A stretch of 64,000 nt of DNA, taken from NCBI RefSeq assembly GCF_000011185.1, contig NC_002689.2, positions 434,001-498,000 of the forward strand. The letters are read 5' to 3'. Both the position numbers and the translations under genes were made by a program. Source of the stretch: Thermoplasma volcanium GSS1 (lineage in GTDB: Archaea > Thermoplasmatota > Thermoplasmata > Thermoplasmatales > Thermoplasmataceae). Under the pieces are notes generated by a model. The model was not told the origin of the DNA and did no database searches. It worked only from the letters and a program-made list of their open reading frames with translations. Positions 19,147-27,539 of this stretch are shown here, one piece after another (the first letter of the stretch is position 1; every line of letters begins with the position of its first letter).

Positions 19147-20051
19147 GTCTGGGTCGAGGCCTTTACCCTGGATATGATGAAGGGCATGGACATCATGAAT
19201 TCAGCCATGATCCTGGAAATATCATGGTTTCAAGAACATGGAATCATGAGGAGGGCAGTGAATAGGGGACTTGCACGCAAATCCTCACATCCCTCAAGGA
19301 TAGGTATAGACGAGAAATACTACGGCAAGCACCATCGCTATATCACATTGGTGTTCAACCATGACGATCACTCGGTTGAATTCATCTCACTGGACAGGAA
19401 GCAGGAATCACTGGACCTTTACTACAGGAGCATAGGTGAGGAAGCCTCCGGCAGCATTGAGGCAGCCCCCATGGACATGTGGGATCCATTCATAGTCTCC
19501 ACGAAATCAAATGTAACGGACGCAGAATCGAAGATCGTGTTCGACAGGTTCCATGTCATGAAACATATGAACATGGCCCTTGACGATGTCAGGTGGATGG
19601 AATCAAGGATGGCAGAGTATAAGGAGATGTTCAGGAAGACAAGGTGTCTCTGGCTCTACTCTCCAGAGAACCTTCCGGACAAGTACGGGGAGAGATACGA
19701 GATACTGAAGGAATCCGATCTCAAGACCGCCAGGGTATATGCAATAAAGGAAAATCTGAGGAACCTGTGGAACTGTTCTGGTGAGGATGAAGCACGATCA
19801 TTCTGAAAGAAATGGTACTGGCGGGCCTCGCATGCCAGGTTGGAGCCGGTTAGGATTGTAGCGAGGATGATGAAGAACTATCTTTACGGTATACTGTCTC
19901 ATACTTCAGGCACCACATAACCAATGCCATAGCAGAGGGACTGAACTCCAAGATCGCGACAGTGCAGAAGATGGCATATGGATACAGAAATCTGGAGAAC
20001 CTCAAGACAGCAATTTACTTTCACTGCGGGAATCTGGATGTGAGTTTCTAA
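19147..20051 (+). pseudogene. ISL3-family transposase remnant
   Basis: The longest open piece (19174-19806) contains the DDE domain start SRIGIDEKYYGK, then MDMWDPFIVSTK and KIVFDRFHVMKHMNMALDDVR, the hallmark block of ISL3 transposases. A TGA at 19804-19806 interrupts it, coding continues as KKWYWRASHARLEPV to about 19900, and a further frameshift leads to the conserved end HITNAIAEGLNSKIATVQKM and a stop at 20049-20051. The N-terminal zinc-finger/HTH part is missing. It lies directly against the hsdS start. No terminal inverted repeats were identified. Confidence 0.8.
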
Positions 20052-20213
20052 AATTCAGGAAATAATATTCATCCCCAAAAATGTGGTATGAACCAATTAA
20101 TTATTTGCCATTTATTCATAAAATACTGTTGCAATGTTACCCTGGGTGGTGCTAACTCTCTTGAGAGTGTTGACTAAATAATAAGCGGCAATACAACTTA
20201 ATATTAATGGAAG
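20052..20213. other. Gap between ISL3 remnant and AbiV-like gene
   Basis: A 162-base spacer without recognisable coding sequence. It contains a short CTCTTGAGAG palindrome near 20157-20166, the kind of end sometimes left by a transposon; no partner copy was found. Confidence 0.3.
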
Positions 20214-20984
20214 CTATTTTATGAGCACTTTAAGGCGGTTTCTGTACTTGTTAATGAGATCGCCGACTTTCTTTTTTTCGCCAAAGGTATCCCACTGATC
20301 AGCAAGCTGAACAATTATGAAGAACTCCATATAGTCCATGATTTTCTTGTTTTTAGGCTCGAGAGGTAGTTGGAGTCTGTCCGTCGAAGGATCTATGTCC
20401 ACATACAGTGATTTGTTTTTTAGGTCGTTGTAATAGTCCACGTCTTGAAGATTCAGGAAGTCAATAATCTCTTTGACCATCTTTTTAATGATGCTCGACC
20501 TATCGTCCAAGGCAATCTGCCTTGCCATACTTATTTTGGCCTCCCTTGAATCACGCTTTTCCCCTTCTGTGCCATATCTTACGATTCGCTCAATATAGTC
20601 TAAATCACTAGCCATATCAAAGGCTGGTATGTTTTCAGCCAAAAAGGACATTACGTTTTTCATTATTTCTATCTTAGTCTTGTGATTCTTAAAAATATCT
20701 CTCAAATTCTCTTCCACGCTGCCTTTCACTAATAGTTGGCCTTTGTCATGTGATAGAAGATAAAAATACAATAATATTGACTTAGCAGTTTCTTCAAATG
20801 ATAGTTCCAGCAGTGCCATTCTAGTCTGAATCGAAAGCGAATTATTCGAGGCATCGTCAAGTAATCTCTCGGCATTCCTCATACAAAGTTTACAATCATG
20901 CTCAGTAAAGATGTGTTTTCTTATGGCGTCGTCGTGTTCCCTTCTATCAGCCATGTTTTTGTCTCTTGACTTAGCTGTTTCCAA
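20214..20984 (-). CDS. AbiV-like (HEPN) abortive-infection protein
   Basis: The 256-residue protein is mostly helical. Its first part carries the AbiV pattern: CMRNAERLLDDAS, then MALLELSFEETAKSILLYFYLLSH, followed by HKTKIEIMKNV. This NA...EE..K...L and HK arrangement matches the AbiV family of phage abortive infection, a HEPN-related group. No canonical RxxxxH HEPN catalytic motif stands out. The frame is complete with no lesions, unlike its neighbours. The start ATG 20984 gives METAKSRDK; ATG 20954 (MADRREHDD) is also possible. Function as a defence gene is inferred from family and location. Confidence 0.6.
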   Translation of the reverse strand: METAKSRDKNMADRREHDDAIRKHIFTEHDCKLCMRNAERLLDDASNNSLSIQTRMALLELSFEETAKSILLYFYLLSHDKGQLLVKGSVEENLRDIFKNHKTKIEIMKNVMSFLAENIPAFDMASDLDYIERIVRYGTEGEKRDSREAKISMARQIALDDRSSIIKKMVKEIIDFLNLQDVDYYNDLKNKSLYVDIDPSTDRLQLPLEPKNKKIMDYMEFFIIVQLADQWDTFGEKKKVGDLINKYRNRLKVLIK

Positions 20985-21155
20985 TATTTAAACCATAGCA
21001 TGCAGAATATTGCATGAATTTCTTCAATACTTGCAACGTAGGCATGGCATTCTCTTTCCGGTATCGATCAGATCCATTTTATGTAGGTCAAGCCTCCTTG
21101 AGAAAACACGGAAAAGTTTATTCTCAGGAGAAGGGATCGTGATATGCTCTTTAAA

Positions 21156-22192
21156 TTAGGGAGTAAGGGTCTTCCCCTCCGGGGGAGGATCAAGCAGTTC
21201 AATTCCGGCTATGCCTTGACGGAAGCTTTGCCTGCTTCGTTGATCCTCAGGGGCAGACTTATCCCATGCCTTGAAAGACGTATAATTTCCGGGATGCTCA
21301 TCCTTCAAGAAAGCATGTCCTGGATCATCATCAGGGCAATATACGCAATCATGGCGGTGAAGACCGCACCTACATCCTTCTTCTTCAACTCCTCCATTAT
21401 CTTCCTTACCATACTGTTAAGGGCATGCTTCAGAAACCTCTTCCTTTTTTCATGTAATAATTTCATCTCCCTACTCCCTCCCTGCTTATGCCTAGCCAGG
21501 GTTTTCTGTGCGACACTTATTCTTTTGCTATAATACTCGTACTGAGAGAGAACACTACCACCTTTGAAAATATACCAAGACCCGTCCTCAACGTAGACAG
21601 TTGCTGAGTTTACTATTCCTATGTCTATGGAAGCCTTTAGTTTGTCTTCAGCTTTCACGTCATTCTGGACTTCCACTGGTATATATGCATACCAACTCCT
21701 CCTAGCCTCATTATAGATTATTTCCAGCCTACCTTGTTTCCCGCGCCACTTCAACTTTCCATTAAAACTCAGAGAGAGTTTGAAGTCCTTCAAATAGATG
21801 ATCCTCTTTTCCTCATCAATTTCGTAGCGGTCGTTTCTAATGATTATTAACATCTTGTATTTTCCACTTTTATCCTTCCAGTACCCTGGGGGTCTAGGTT
21901 TAAACCATTTGGGCAATTTACCCTTCTTCTCTTCGACTAATGAGAAGAAGCTCCTCCAGCTCTCAGCGTTCTTCCTAGCAACCTGTTGTGTGTTAACCTT
22001 TAATATTTGCTTGTACTTCTCATACACCTCCTTTTCTGTTTTAGAGAAATCGACCCTCTCCCCTTTCTTAAACTGTTGCATTCTTAACCAGTTCACTTCG
22101 TTCCAGCATTTTGCAGTAACGACAGCGAGTTCTTTGAGCTTCTCGTGCGTCTTCTTGTCTACGGTTAGTTTAACCGCGTTAGCCCTCTTCAC
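21156..22192 (-). pseudogene. TnpB (IS605 OrfB) with internal deletion and frame change
   Basis: From GTG 22192 the frame reads as TnpB: a KLTVDKKTHEKLKEL start, NTQQVARKNAESWRSFF, and the first RuvC block IDIGIVNSATVYVEDG with its Asp, then RKRFLKHALNSMVRKIMEE. After KKKDVGAV the frame ends in unrelated residues and stops at 21305. In another frame the sequence resumes with a cysteine cluster (CRCGLHRHDC) and runs to PPEGKTLTP and a stop at 21156. This looks like loss of the second RuvC block and most of the zinc finger. Without those acidic residues, RNA-guided nuclease activity would be absent. Confidence 0.75.
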
Positions 22193-22213
22193 CTTCCTTC
22201 ACCCACTGTTCTT

Positions 22214-22579
22214 CTATCTTTGTATGGTCTCACTGGACACATTGCCAGCTGTCGATACAAAATAACTTCTAGACCAGAGCTTTTTGTACCTCCTTAGCTC
22301 TGGGGATTTCTTCAGTATTAGTCTAGCAGACTTCCCCTTGAAGTAGTTTGTTAGATATGATGGCGAATATCTTGGTGGGCAGTTTACGAAGAGGTGTATG
22401 TGGTCTGGCATGACTTCTAAGGCTATAATCTCACATCCCAGCTCCTTTGCTATTGATTTTAAAACCTCTTTAGTGTATTCAGCTACCTCGTTAGTTAGTA
22501 TAGCTCTTCGATATTTTGGGATCCATAGGTAGTGGTAGTTGCACAGATATTTTACGTGTCTCGTCGATTTTAGCTCCAC
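22214..22579 (-). pseudogene. TnpA (IS200-type Y1 transposase) cut before the catalytic tyrosine
   Basis: The 121-residue frame has the HUH motif in MPDHIHLFVNCP, the YLCNYHYLWIPKYRR start and the end block LWSRSYFVSTAGNVSSETIQR. In relatives the next residues are YIEEQ, whose Tyr attacks DNA. Here the codon after Arg is TAG. In a shifted frame IEEQWVKEGEEG follows and stops at 22179, overlapping the tnpB start, which is the normal layout. A few bases including the Tyr codon therefore appear to be lost. Confidence 0.75.
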
Positions 22580-22640
22580 AACGCTTAGAGTATTCCAGAG
22601 TTTAAAAAACTTACCCGGCCCCTAGAAGGGGCGAGGCTTG

Positions 22641-22854
22641 TCTCTCGTTTTTGTCATGAGGCCAAAATTGCAGAATCCGGATGATCTGATGGCACAATAC
22701 GAAAAGAAAAACTGACCCTCTTCAGATATGTGGACATCCGGAATAATAATTATTTTGCTATTTAAAGACTGCCAGATCCTTACTGGTTCAATCTGATGTG
22801 CTGTTCATCCCCATTCCGAGTCTCATCAGTTGATCTCCCACAGCAGGTTCAGAT
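22641..22854. other. Gap right of the insertion sequence
   Basis: No supported gene. A 19-codon frame at 22657 (MRPKLQNPDDLMAQ) might be the remnant start of a lost gene, but it cannot be identified. Confidence 0.3.
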
Positions 22855-22920
22855 TTGGTCTCTCAGAGGCGATTTTCTCGTGGCAGATCGCCATATTCTT
22901 ATGTAATGCGATTCGATATT

Positions 22921-23223
22921 ATGGAATTCAATTTATCGATGTCAAATCAAAAGATAGAGGCCCGTGATTATGATGCTGTGATAATAGGATCTGGCGCGCC
23001 GGGAATGTCTGCAGCAGTTTACACAGCAAGGTACGGCCTGAAGGTTGTAATACTGGGCCAGAGTGTGGCAGGCGGCCTGACCGCAGAAGCCCCACTGGTT
23101 GAGAATTATCTTGGATACAAGGCCATAAAAGGGACAGATCTTGCATCAAACTTTGCAAAGCATGCCCAGGAATATTCACAGATAATAGACAATACTCTCC
23201 GGAACATATTCCATTGTGGATGA
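22921..23223 (+). pseudogene. Thioredoxin reductase, N-terminal fragment
   Basis: The frame encodes the first FAD-binding portion of a thioredoxin-reductase-like flavoprotein: YDAVIIGSGAPGMSAAVYTARYGLKVVILG, then VENYLGYKAIKGTDLASNFAKHA. It stops after about 100 residues, whereas the family has about 310 and a CxxC active site that is absent here. Codons look intact up to the break, so the gene was probably cut by rearrangement. An in-frame ATG at 22906 is another possible start. Confidence 0.75.
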
Positions 23224-23515
23224 CATGAACGGATCCCACATGTCCATTGATACCGCTGTTATGTTTGAAAGGTCTTCTTCTGTACAAATCGCAGTCCCCT
23301 TAAAACCTTACATTTCCATATGAACTTTTTCTAAATTCATATTTGGGCGAATTGATTTCCGAGTGATTATCTTTGTGAATTAGCTCTACTTAAATAATTT
23401 GAAAAATAAATAATATAATAAGTCTATTCAACGCATAGATTAAAGATGGCAGACAATACATAAGATTCGGCACATTGCGCTACGTACAATGGTCGAAATT
23501 AATAAAACAAAATAT
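23224..23515. other. AT-rich gap at the right edge of the island
   Basis: No coding sequence is recognised between the reductase fragment and the CARF regulator. Base composition shifts to strongly AT-rich after about 23330, which probably marks the return to native chromosome. Confidence 0.35.
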
Positions 23516-24142
23516 TTAGATTAATAGAATTTTTCCAAAATCATTTAGTTTGTATAAATAAGGATAATTTCTTGTACCTTTACCTAGTCTCATAATCATG
23601 TCAAGTGATAGGAGACTCTTTAGTCTCCTAGATATAGTAGAAGTATCTATTTTTAATGATCTTGAAAGATCTTTTATTGTTTTGGGATCTTTGCTTATTT
23701 CTCTTATTAAAGTTATGTATTTATTATTGTATATATTGATTTTTTTTAATCTCTTGGCCTCTATCATAACGGTCTTATCAATATATTTGTCATAGATAAC
23801 CATTGGTATATTTTGTTTAAAGGCATGAATTGTGAGTGCAGATACGCCTAGACCTGAACCACATGATACATTTATCCATCTCGGAATACCTTTTGTTTTG
23901 CATATTTTTTGAAGTATTAAAAAGACTTGGAAGAAGTTGTTTACATCTCCTATCCCTACAAATTCAGTCTTTATTCCAGATAATTTTAAAAAATCTAAAA
24001 TTTCTTTTCTTGCTTGTTCATATTCAAGGTTTCTATCATAAATGATGGATAAAGTTGAAATTTTTGGAATTCCTGAGAAGAAGGGTTTTATAATGTATTC
24101 ACCTTCTCGTTCAAGGATTGCTATTCCGTAGTTTTCAAGCAT
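23516..24142 (-). CDS. CARF-domain winged-helix regulator (Csa3-like architecture)
   Basis: The 208-residue protein has a Rossmann-like N-terminal domain with the CARF signature strand WINVSCGSGLGVSALTIHAF (residues 88-107), then a winged helix: TIKDLSRSLKIDTSTISRRLKSLLSLDMI followed by a wing and the tail LYKLNDFGKILL. The domain order matches Csa3-type regulators of CRISPR loci, but no CRISPR array or cas gene is in the window. A TATA box (TTTATAAA on the reverse strand, about 24156-24163) lies just before ATG 24142. It is divergent from the first YeeE/YedE transporter across a 117-base spacer, so it probably controls the sulfur genes. The ligand is unknown. Confidence 0.75.
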   Translation of the reverse strand: MLENYGIAILEREGEYIIKPFFSGIPKISTLSIIYDRNLEYEQARKEILDFLKLSGIKTEFVGIGDVNNFFQVFLILQKICKTKGIPRWINVSCGSGLGVSALTIHAFKQNIPMVIYDKYIDKTVMIEAKRLKKINIYNNKYITLIREISKDPKTIKDLSRSLKIDTSTISRRLKSLLSLDMIMRLGKGTRNYPYLYKLNDFGKILLI

Positions 24143-24221
24143 ATTTATTTATACTGCGGTAATTTATAAAATTTTTGCAACGAGTTATTATTTTCATTAT
24201 TTTTTGCATAGAATAAATTTG

Positions 24222-24245
24222 TTTATATACATATAAATTTTTATA
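24222..24245 (+). promoter_or_regulatory. Promoter of the first YeeE/YedE gene
   Basis: TTTATATACATATAAA at about 24222-24237 combines a TATA box with a palindrome (TTTATA/TATAAA around TACA). It lies roughly 25-38 bases before ATG 24260, so transcripts should be nearly leaderless. A regulator binding here would cover the TATA box. Confidence 0.45.
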
Positions 24246-24259
24246 TATTGGTAAGCTAC

Positions 24260-25657
24260 ATGAATGAAAATATAGGTTCTATAAATATTAGCTCTGATGC
24301 TTACAAACGGGATAAATCTCTCTTCTGGAAATCAGTCTACGCTCTGCTAATACTTGCATTGGCTCTGTTGATAGGTGGAATAATAATGCAGGTTTTATTC
24401 CACGTAACAAAAGCACCATTGCTTCTAGGATTAATTGTGGCTTTTCCATTAGCTATCCCTCTGGAACTGTGGAACTTTACTGACCCTGATACGTTGTTTA
24501 GAGTAATGGCGTTTCAAGATAGATTCCTAATGGTATGTTTTGGGTTTGCAATTGGCCTGGGCTCAATAATTCTCTACCTTGTAGCTATATTCACGCATCC
24601 AAATTTCGGTATAAAGGATTTCTTCGTTCCTGGCATAGTGATAGGAGGCCTCATATTTGGGATCGGAGTAGGACTAGCAGGATACTTTCCTGGAACCATC
24701 TGGATAGCACTCGGTCAAGGAAGGAGGGATGCAATATATGCGTCTTTTGGGGGCCTTTTAGGTGCTTTTACTTGGTCTATAATATTTGGAAATGTTAAAT
24801 GGTTCTTCTGGGATACGTTAAACTTTGGTCCTATTACCTGGGCATCAGTCGCCGGTATATCAAGCAAATTTGGTGTTTTTGCAGTCAGTCTGGTGTTTGG
24901 AATTATCCTCCTACTGGTCTTTCTTTTGCTTCCAAGATACCCAAAAAGTAAAGTGAAGGATTCATGCGGTTATCATATGCTGGGCAAAAGTGAGAAGACG
25001 ATAACTTTCGATTTGGTCATAAGCGAGGACTTTGAAAAATATCCAAAAGCTAATAGATATTTAACAAAACTTATTAACGAAAGCAGCAAAGAAAACGCCA
25101 GGATGACTATACCTCTAGGGCTTGCTTTTACAATTACTGCTGTTGCAGTTATAATACTCCATCAAATATTTGGAGAATCTACTACATTTTCATGGATTGG
25201 AGCTCAGCTATCGTATCTCGCCAATCCGACTTGGGCAGCTTCAAACGCATATTTCCAATTATTCGGTGGACTTCACATGGTTAATGGTGTTCCTGTGAAC
25301 CATCCATTCAGCGAAATTGGGTGGGAACCATTTACTGATCTGAGCTCGTTCCTTGGCGGTTTGATCGCAGCGACATTGATATCTAAGAGATATATGGCAT
25401 TCAAACCTCAAGTTCCAAAGATATGGAGCCATAGCCACAACCCAAAATACAGGCCAATTGGAGCCTTCCTAGGGGCCTTTATGGTATTGTTCGGGGCGCG
25501 TATGGCGAACGGCTGTGCCTCAGGGCACATCCTTAGCGGCAACATCCAGATGGCTATTTCTAGTTTTGTCTTTATGATTTTTGTACTTCTGGGAGCCTGG
25601 GTTACATTGAGATACTTTATGCATCTCAAAATTAACTCTCAGGGTTACACAAAATAA
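24260..25657 (+). CDS. YeeE/YedE (TsuA-like) sulfur-compound transporter, first paralog
   Basis: The 465-residue membrane protein has about nine hydrophobic helices. The C-terminal signature GARMANGCASGHILSG contains the conserved Cys of this family. A second conserved block near the middle is GYFPGTIWIALGQGRRDA, and HQIFGESTTFSWI is shared with the downstream paralog. Characterised members import thiosulfate through a relay of cysteines. TTG 24248 could be an alternative start; ATG 24260 is preferred. It lies beside a CARF-type regulator and upstream of a sulfide:quinone-oxidoreductase-like gene. Substrate here is inferred. Confidence 0.85.
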   Translation: MNENIGSINISSDAYKRDKSLFWKSVYALLILALALLIGGIIMQVLFHVTKAPLLLGLIVAFPLAIPLELWNFTDPDTLFRVMAFQDRFLMVCFGFAIGLGSIILYLVAIFTHPNFGIKDFFVPGIVIGGLIFGIGVGLAGYFPGTIWIALGQGRRDAIYASFGGLLGAFTWSIIFGNVKWFFWDTLNFGPITWASVAGISSKFGVFAVSLVFGIILLLVFLLLPRYPKSKVKDSCGYHMLGKSEKTITFDLVISEDFEKYPKANRYLTKLINESSKENARMTIPLGLAFTITAVAVIILHQIFGESTTFSWIGAQLSYLANPTWAASNAYFQLFGGLHMVNGVPVNHPFSEIGWEPFTDLSSFLGGLIAATLISKRYMAFKPQVPKIWSHSHNPKYRPIGAFLGAFMVLFGARMANGCASGHILSGNIQMAISSFVFMIFVLLGAWVTLRYFMHLKINSQGYTK

Positions 25658-25731
25658 TATTATAAACCTTCATAAAAATTATATTTTTTAACTATGGAAT
25701 ACGTATAGTATTGAAATTAGAATTTCCATTT

Positions 25732-25755
25732 TTAATATAACATGTTTTATATTAA
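25732..25755. repeat. Perfect 9-base inverted repeat downstream of the first transporter
   Basis: Arms TTAATATAA and TTATATTAA flank CATGTT. It lies in the 283-base gap between the transporter and the flavoprotein gene and may be an operator or a termination structure. Confidence 0.5.
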
Positions 25756-25848
25756 TATAATCATGAAAATTAATTATAACTATGTCGATACTCTTTAATT
25801 TTTAGAACTCTATTATTTGCTCTGACGTCGTTAAAAAATCGTTATTAT

Positions 25849-25862
25849 CTTATCACGATAAG
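25849..25862. promoter_or_regulatory. Palindrome upstream of the flavoprotein gene
   Basis: CTTATC and GATAAG flank AC, about 80 bases before ATG 25941 and upstream of the probable TATA box (AATAAATATT near 25907). It is a candidate operator; six-base arms are short enough to arise by chance. Confidence 0.35.
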
Positions 25863-25940
25863 TACCCAAAGATATAGGATGTAATTTCCCATGATTATGA
25901 AAAGAGAATAAATATTAACTGAAAATCAATAAACATTCAT

Positions 25941-27107
25941 ATGGCGAAAAAAATAGTCATAATAGGGGCTGGAGCTGGGGGCGGAATTTCTCTTAGTAAA
26001 CTTAGGCGAGTGTTGAAAGACGAAGATGTTGATATAACTATAATCGATAAATTGGGAAGAACAGATTTCCAGCCGTCTTACATTTTCTTATCAATAGGTC
26101 AGAAAAGAGTAAAAGATTTATCTAGAGACTTTAACCTTCTAAATGGTGGGCATGTAAAAACAGTAAAGGATGAAGTTGTATCTGTTGATGCACAAAACAG
26201 GATCGTAAATACTTTAAAAGGCAAATATAGTTATGATTATCTTATTATGTCTCCGGGCCCAGATATAAAAAAAGATTCCTTTGAAGGCATAGAAGCTACA
26301 GATAGCGTATGGACATTGGAAGATTCCCTTAAGCTGAGAGCCAAAATAAAAGAGTTCAACGGAGGAAAGATACTCATAAGCGTGTCCTCACAATGGTACA
26401 AGTGTCCGCCAGTGCCTTGGGAGATGGCCCTATTGCTTGATGATTACTTTAGAAAAAAGAACATGAGGGATAAGGTTGAGATAACCGTTGCTCATCCTGT
26501 ATCTAAACCCATGGAGATGTATGGGCCTGGATTGTCTGATCCATTTGCAAAAATGTTGGAAAAAAGATCGATCGGTGGATTATATGGAAAGAAACTTTTA
26601 GGAATTGATGCTTCAAAAAAGGAAGCTGTCTTTGAAGATGACGATAGGTTGAGATTTGATCTTTCAATAGTTGCTCCTCCACATTCACCACCATCATTCA
26701 TAAAAGATAACGAATATCTCAGATCAAAAAATGGATGGGCTTCAACCAATTTAAAGGATTTTAGAAACCCGAAATACGATGACATTTTCGCAATCGGTGA
26801 TGTAATAGCTCCTACTATACAAATAGGTATGGCAGGTGTACTTGCCCATTTTCAGGCAGATACAGCTTCCTCTGCTATAGCTGAGGATATAATTGGTTAT
26901 CCATTTATAGACTACAATAAGAATGCCGTGTGTATAATAGCGACAGGCAGTTCTGGGGTATTTTCGTATTGTGATCTTTCAGCCAAATTAACAGATCCAA
27001 GCGTAAAGTTTCCGGAGTGTAGGATGATAGGGAACGATCCTCTTTTCAGATTCGCTCATGATTTATATGAAGTGAATTTCCTTTCGTCCATATATGGCAA
27101 TAGGTGA
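25941..27107 (+). CDS. Sulfide:quinone oxidoreductase-like flavoprotein
   Basis: The 388-residue protein starts with the FAD motif IVIIGAGAGGG. A redox Cys155 is in WYKCPPVPWEM, the second dinucleotide region includes YDYLIMSPGP, and FAIGDVIAPT is the C-terminal FAD contact. Further cysteines at 331, 344 and 360 could supply the second half of the redox pair. This fits the sulfide:quinone oxidoreductase/flavocytochrome-c sulfide dehydrogenase group, which oxidises sulfide at the membrane and passes electrons to quinone. The DUF1641 gene follows six bases later, a pairing known for such enzymes in archaea. Confidence 0.85.
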   Translation: MAKKIVIIGAGAGGGISLSKLRRVLKDEDVDITIIDKLGRTDFQPSYIFLSIGQKRVKDLSRDFNLLNGGHVKTVKDEVVSVDAQNRIVNTLKGKYSYDYLIMSPGPDIKKDSFEGIEATDSVWTLEDSLKLRAKIKEFNGGKILISVSSQWYKCPPVPWEMALLLDDYFRKKNMRDKVEITVAHPVSKPMEMYGPGLSDPFAKMLEKRSIGGLYGKKLLGIDASKKEAVFEDDDRLRFDLSIVAPPHSPPSFIKDNEYLRSKNGWASTNLKDFRNPKYDDIFAIGDVIAPTIQIGMAGVLAHFQADTASSAIAEDIIGYPFIDYNKNAVCIIATGSSGVFSYCDLSAKLTDPSVKFPECRMIGNDPLFRFAHDLYEVNFLSSIYGNR

Positions 27108-27112
27108 TTTGA

Positions 27113-27535
27113 ATGGATGAAAATAAAGAGAAGGATATTAATGATATAAGTAAAGAACTTAACAAATTGAAACCCACTATAGATCTTCTTAAGTCAATGC
27201 AAGAAACAGGAATGACTGAGACGTTAAAGTATCTCGTTGAGAATTATGATACAATTTTCAATCTCACAGCTAGGATGGACATTTACGATATAGCTACTGG
27301 GCTCAAGAAGCTTTCAAAGCTGGCAGCTTCATTGAGTTCAATAGACGATAATTATTTTGATGAACTTGCTAGGATAGTTAAGAATCTTCCGGAGGTAATA
27401 GAAAAATCAAATAAAGCTGCAGATGAAAACAAGAATATAGGGGTACTAGGCCTATTAAAGTTAATGAGATCGAACGATATCCTTTTTTTGATCTTTATGG
27501 CTTTGGAAATATCAAGAGAACTTAGAAAAAAATGA
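27113..27535 (+). CDS. DUF1641 protein, likely partner of the sulfide:quinone oxidoreductase-like protein
   Basis: A 140-residue, mainly helical protein matching DUF1641: LVENYDTIFNLTARMDIYDIATGLKKLSKL and the Gly-rich tail NIGVLGLLKLMRSNDI. The C-terminal stretch (ILFLIFMALEISREL) is hydrophobic or amphipathic and could sit at the membrane. It starts six bases after the flavoprotein gene, so the two are co-transcribed. The domain often accompanies sulfide:quinone oxidoreductases and FdhD-type genes; its exact function is unknown. Confidence 0.8.
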   Translation: MDENKEKDINDISKELNKLKPTIDLLKSMQETGMTETLKYLVENYDTIFNLTARMDIYDIATGLKKLSKLAASLSSIDDNYFDELARIVKNLPEVIEKSNKAADENKNIGVLGLLKLMRSNDILFLIFMALEISRELRKK

Positions 27536-27539
27536 ATAT

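Larger units (their letters stand above)
21150..22640 (-). mobile_element. IS200/IS605-family insertion sequence, inactive
   Basis: A tnpA and tnpB pair on the reverse strand lies between two end hairpins: GCCCC/GGGGC around TAGAA at 22618-22632 upstream of tnpA, and CCTCC/GGAGG around GGG at 21176-21188 at the tnpB end. Subterminal hairpins in place of inverted repeats are typical of this family. Both genes carry lesions, so the element cannot move by itself. Exact ends are estimated. Confidence 0.75.
17912..23515. other. Degraded accessory island beside tRNA-Glu
   Basis: Between tRNA-Glu and the CARF regulator nearly every gene is broken: hsdR joined to an integrase fragment, hsdS with a nonsense codon and a frameshift, an ISL3 transposase remnant, a dead IS200/IS605 pair and a thioredoxin-reductase fragment. 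Only the AbiV-like gene looks intact. Segments around 19150-20050 and 22660-23230 look richer in G+C than the flanks, which suggests foreign origin. I found no second copy of the tRNA 3' end in the window, so attachment-site limits are not defined. Confidence 0.65.

Noticed and set aside
22657-22716. Short frame MRPKLQNPDDLMAQ as a gene
   Set aside because: Only 19 codons with no recognisable family, ribosome site or neighbour support.
17837-23515. Defined attachment sites from integration at tRNA-Glu
   Set aside because: I looked for a second copy of the tRNA 3' end across the island and found none; integration at this tRNA stays a guess.
23516-24142. CRISPR-Cas locus
   Set aside because: Apart from the CARF regulator no cas genes or repeat-spacer arrays occur anywhere in the window.
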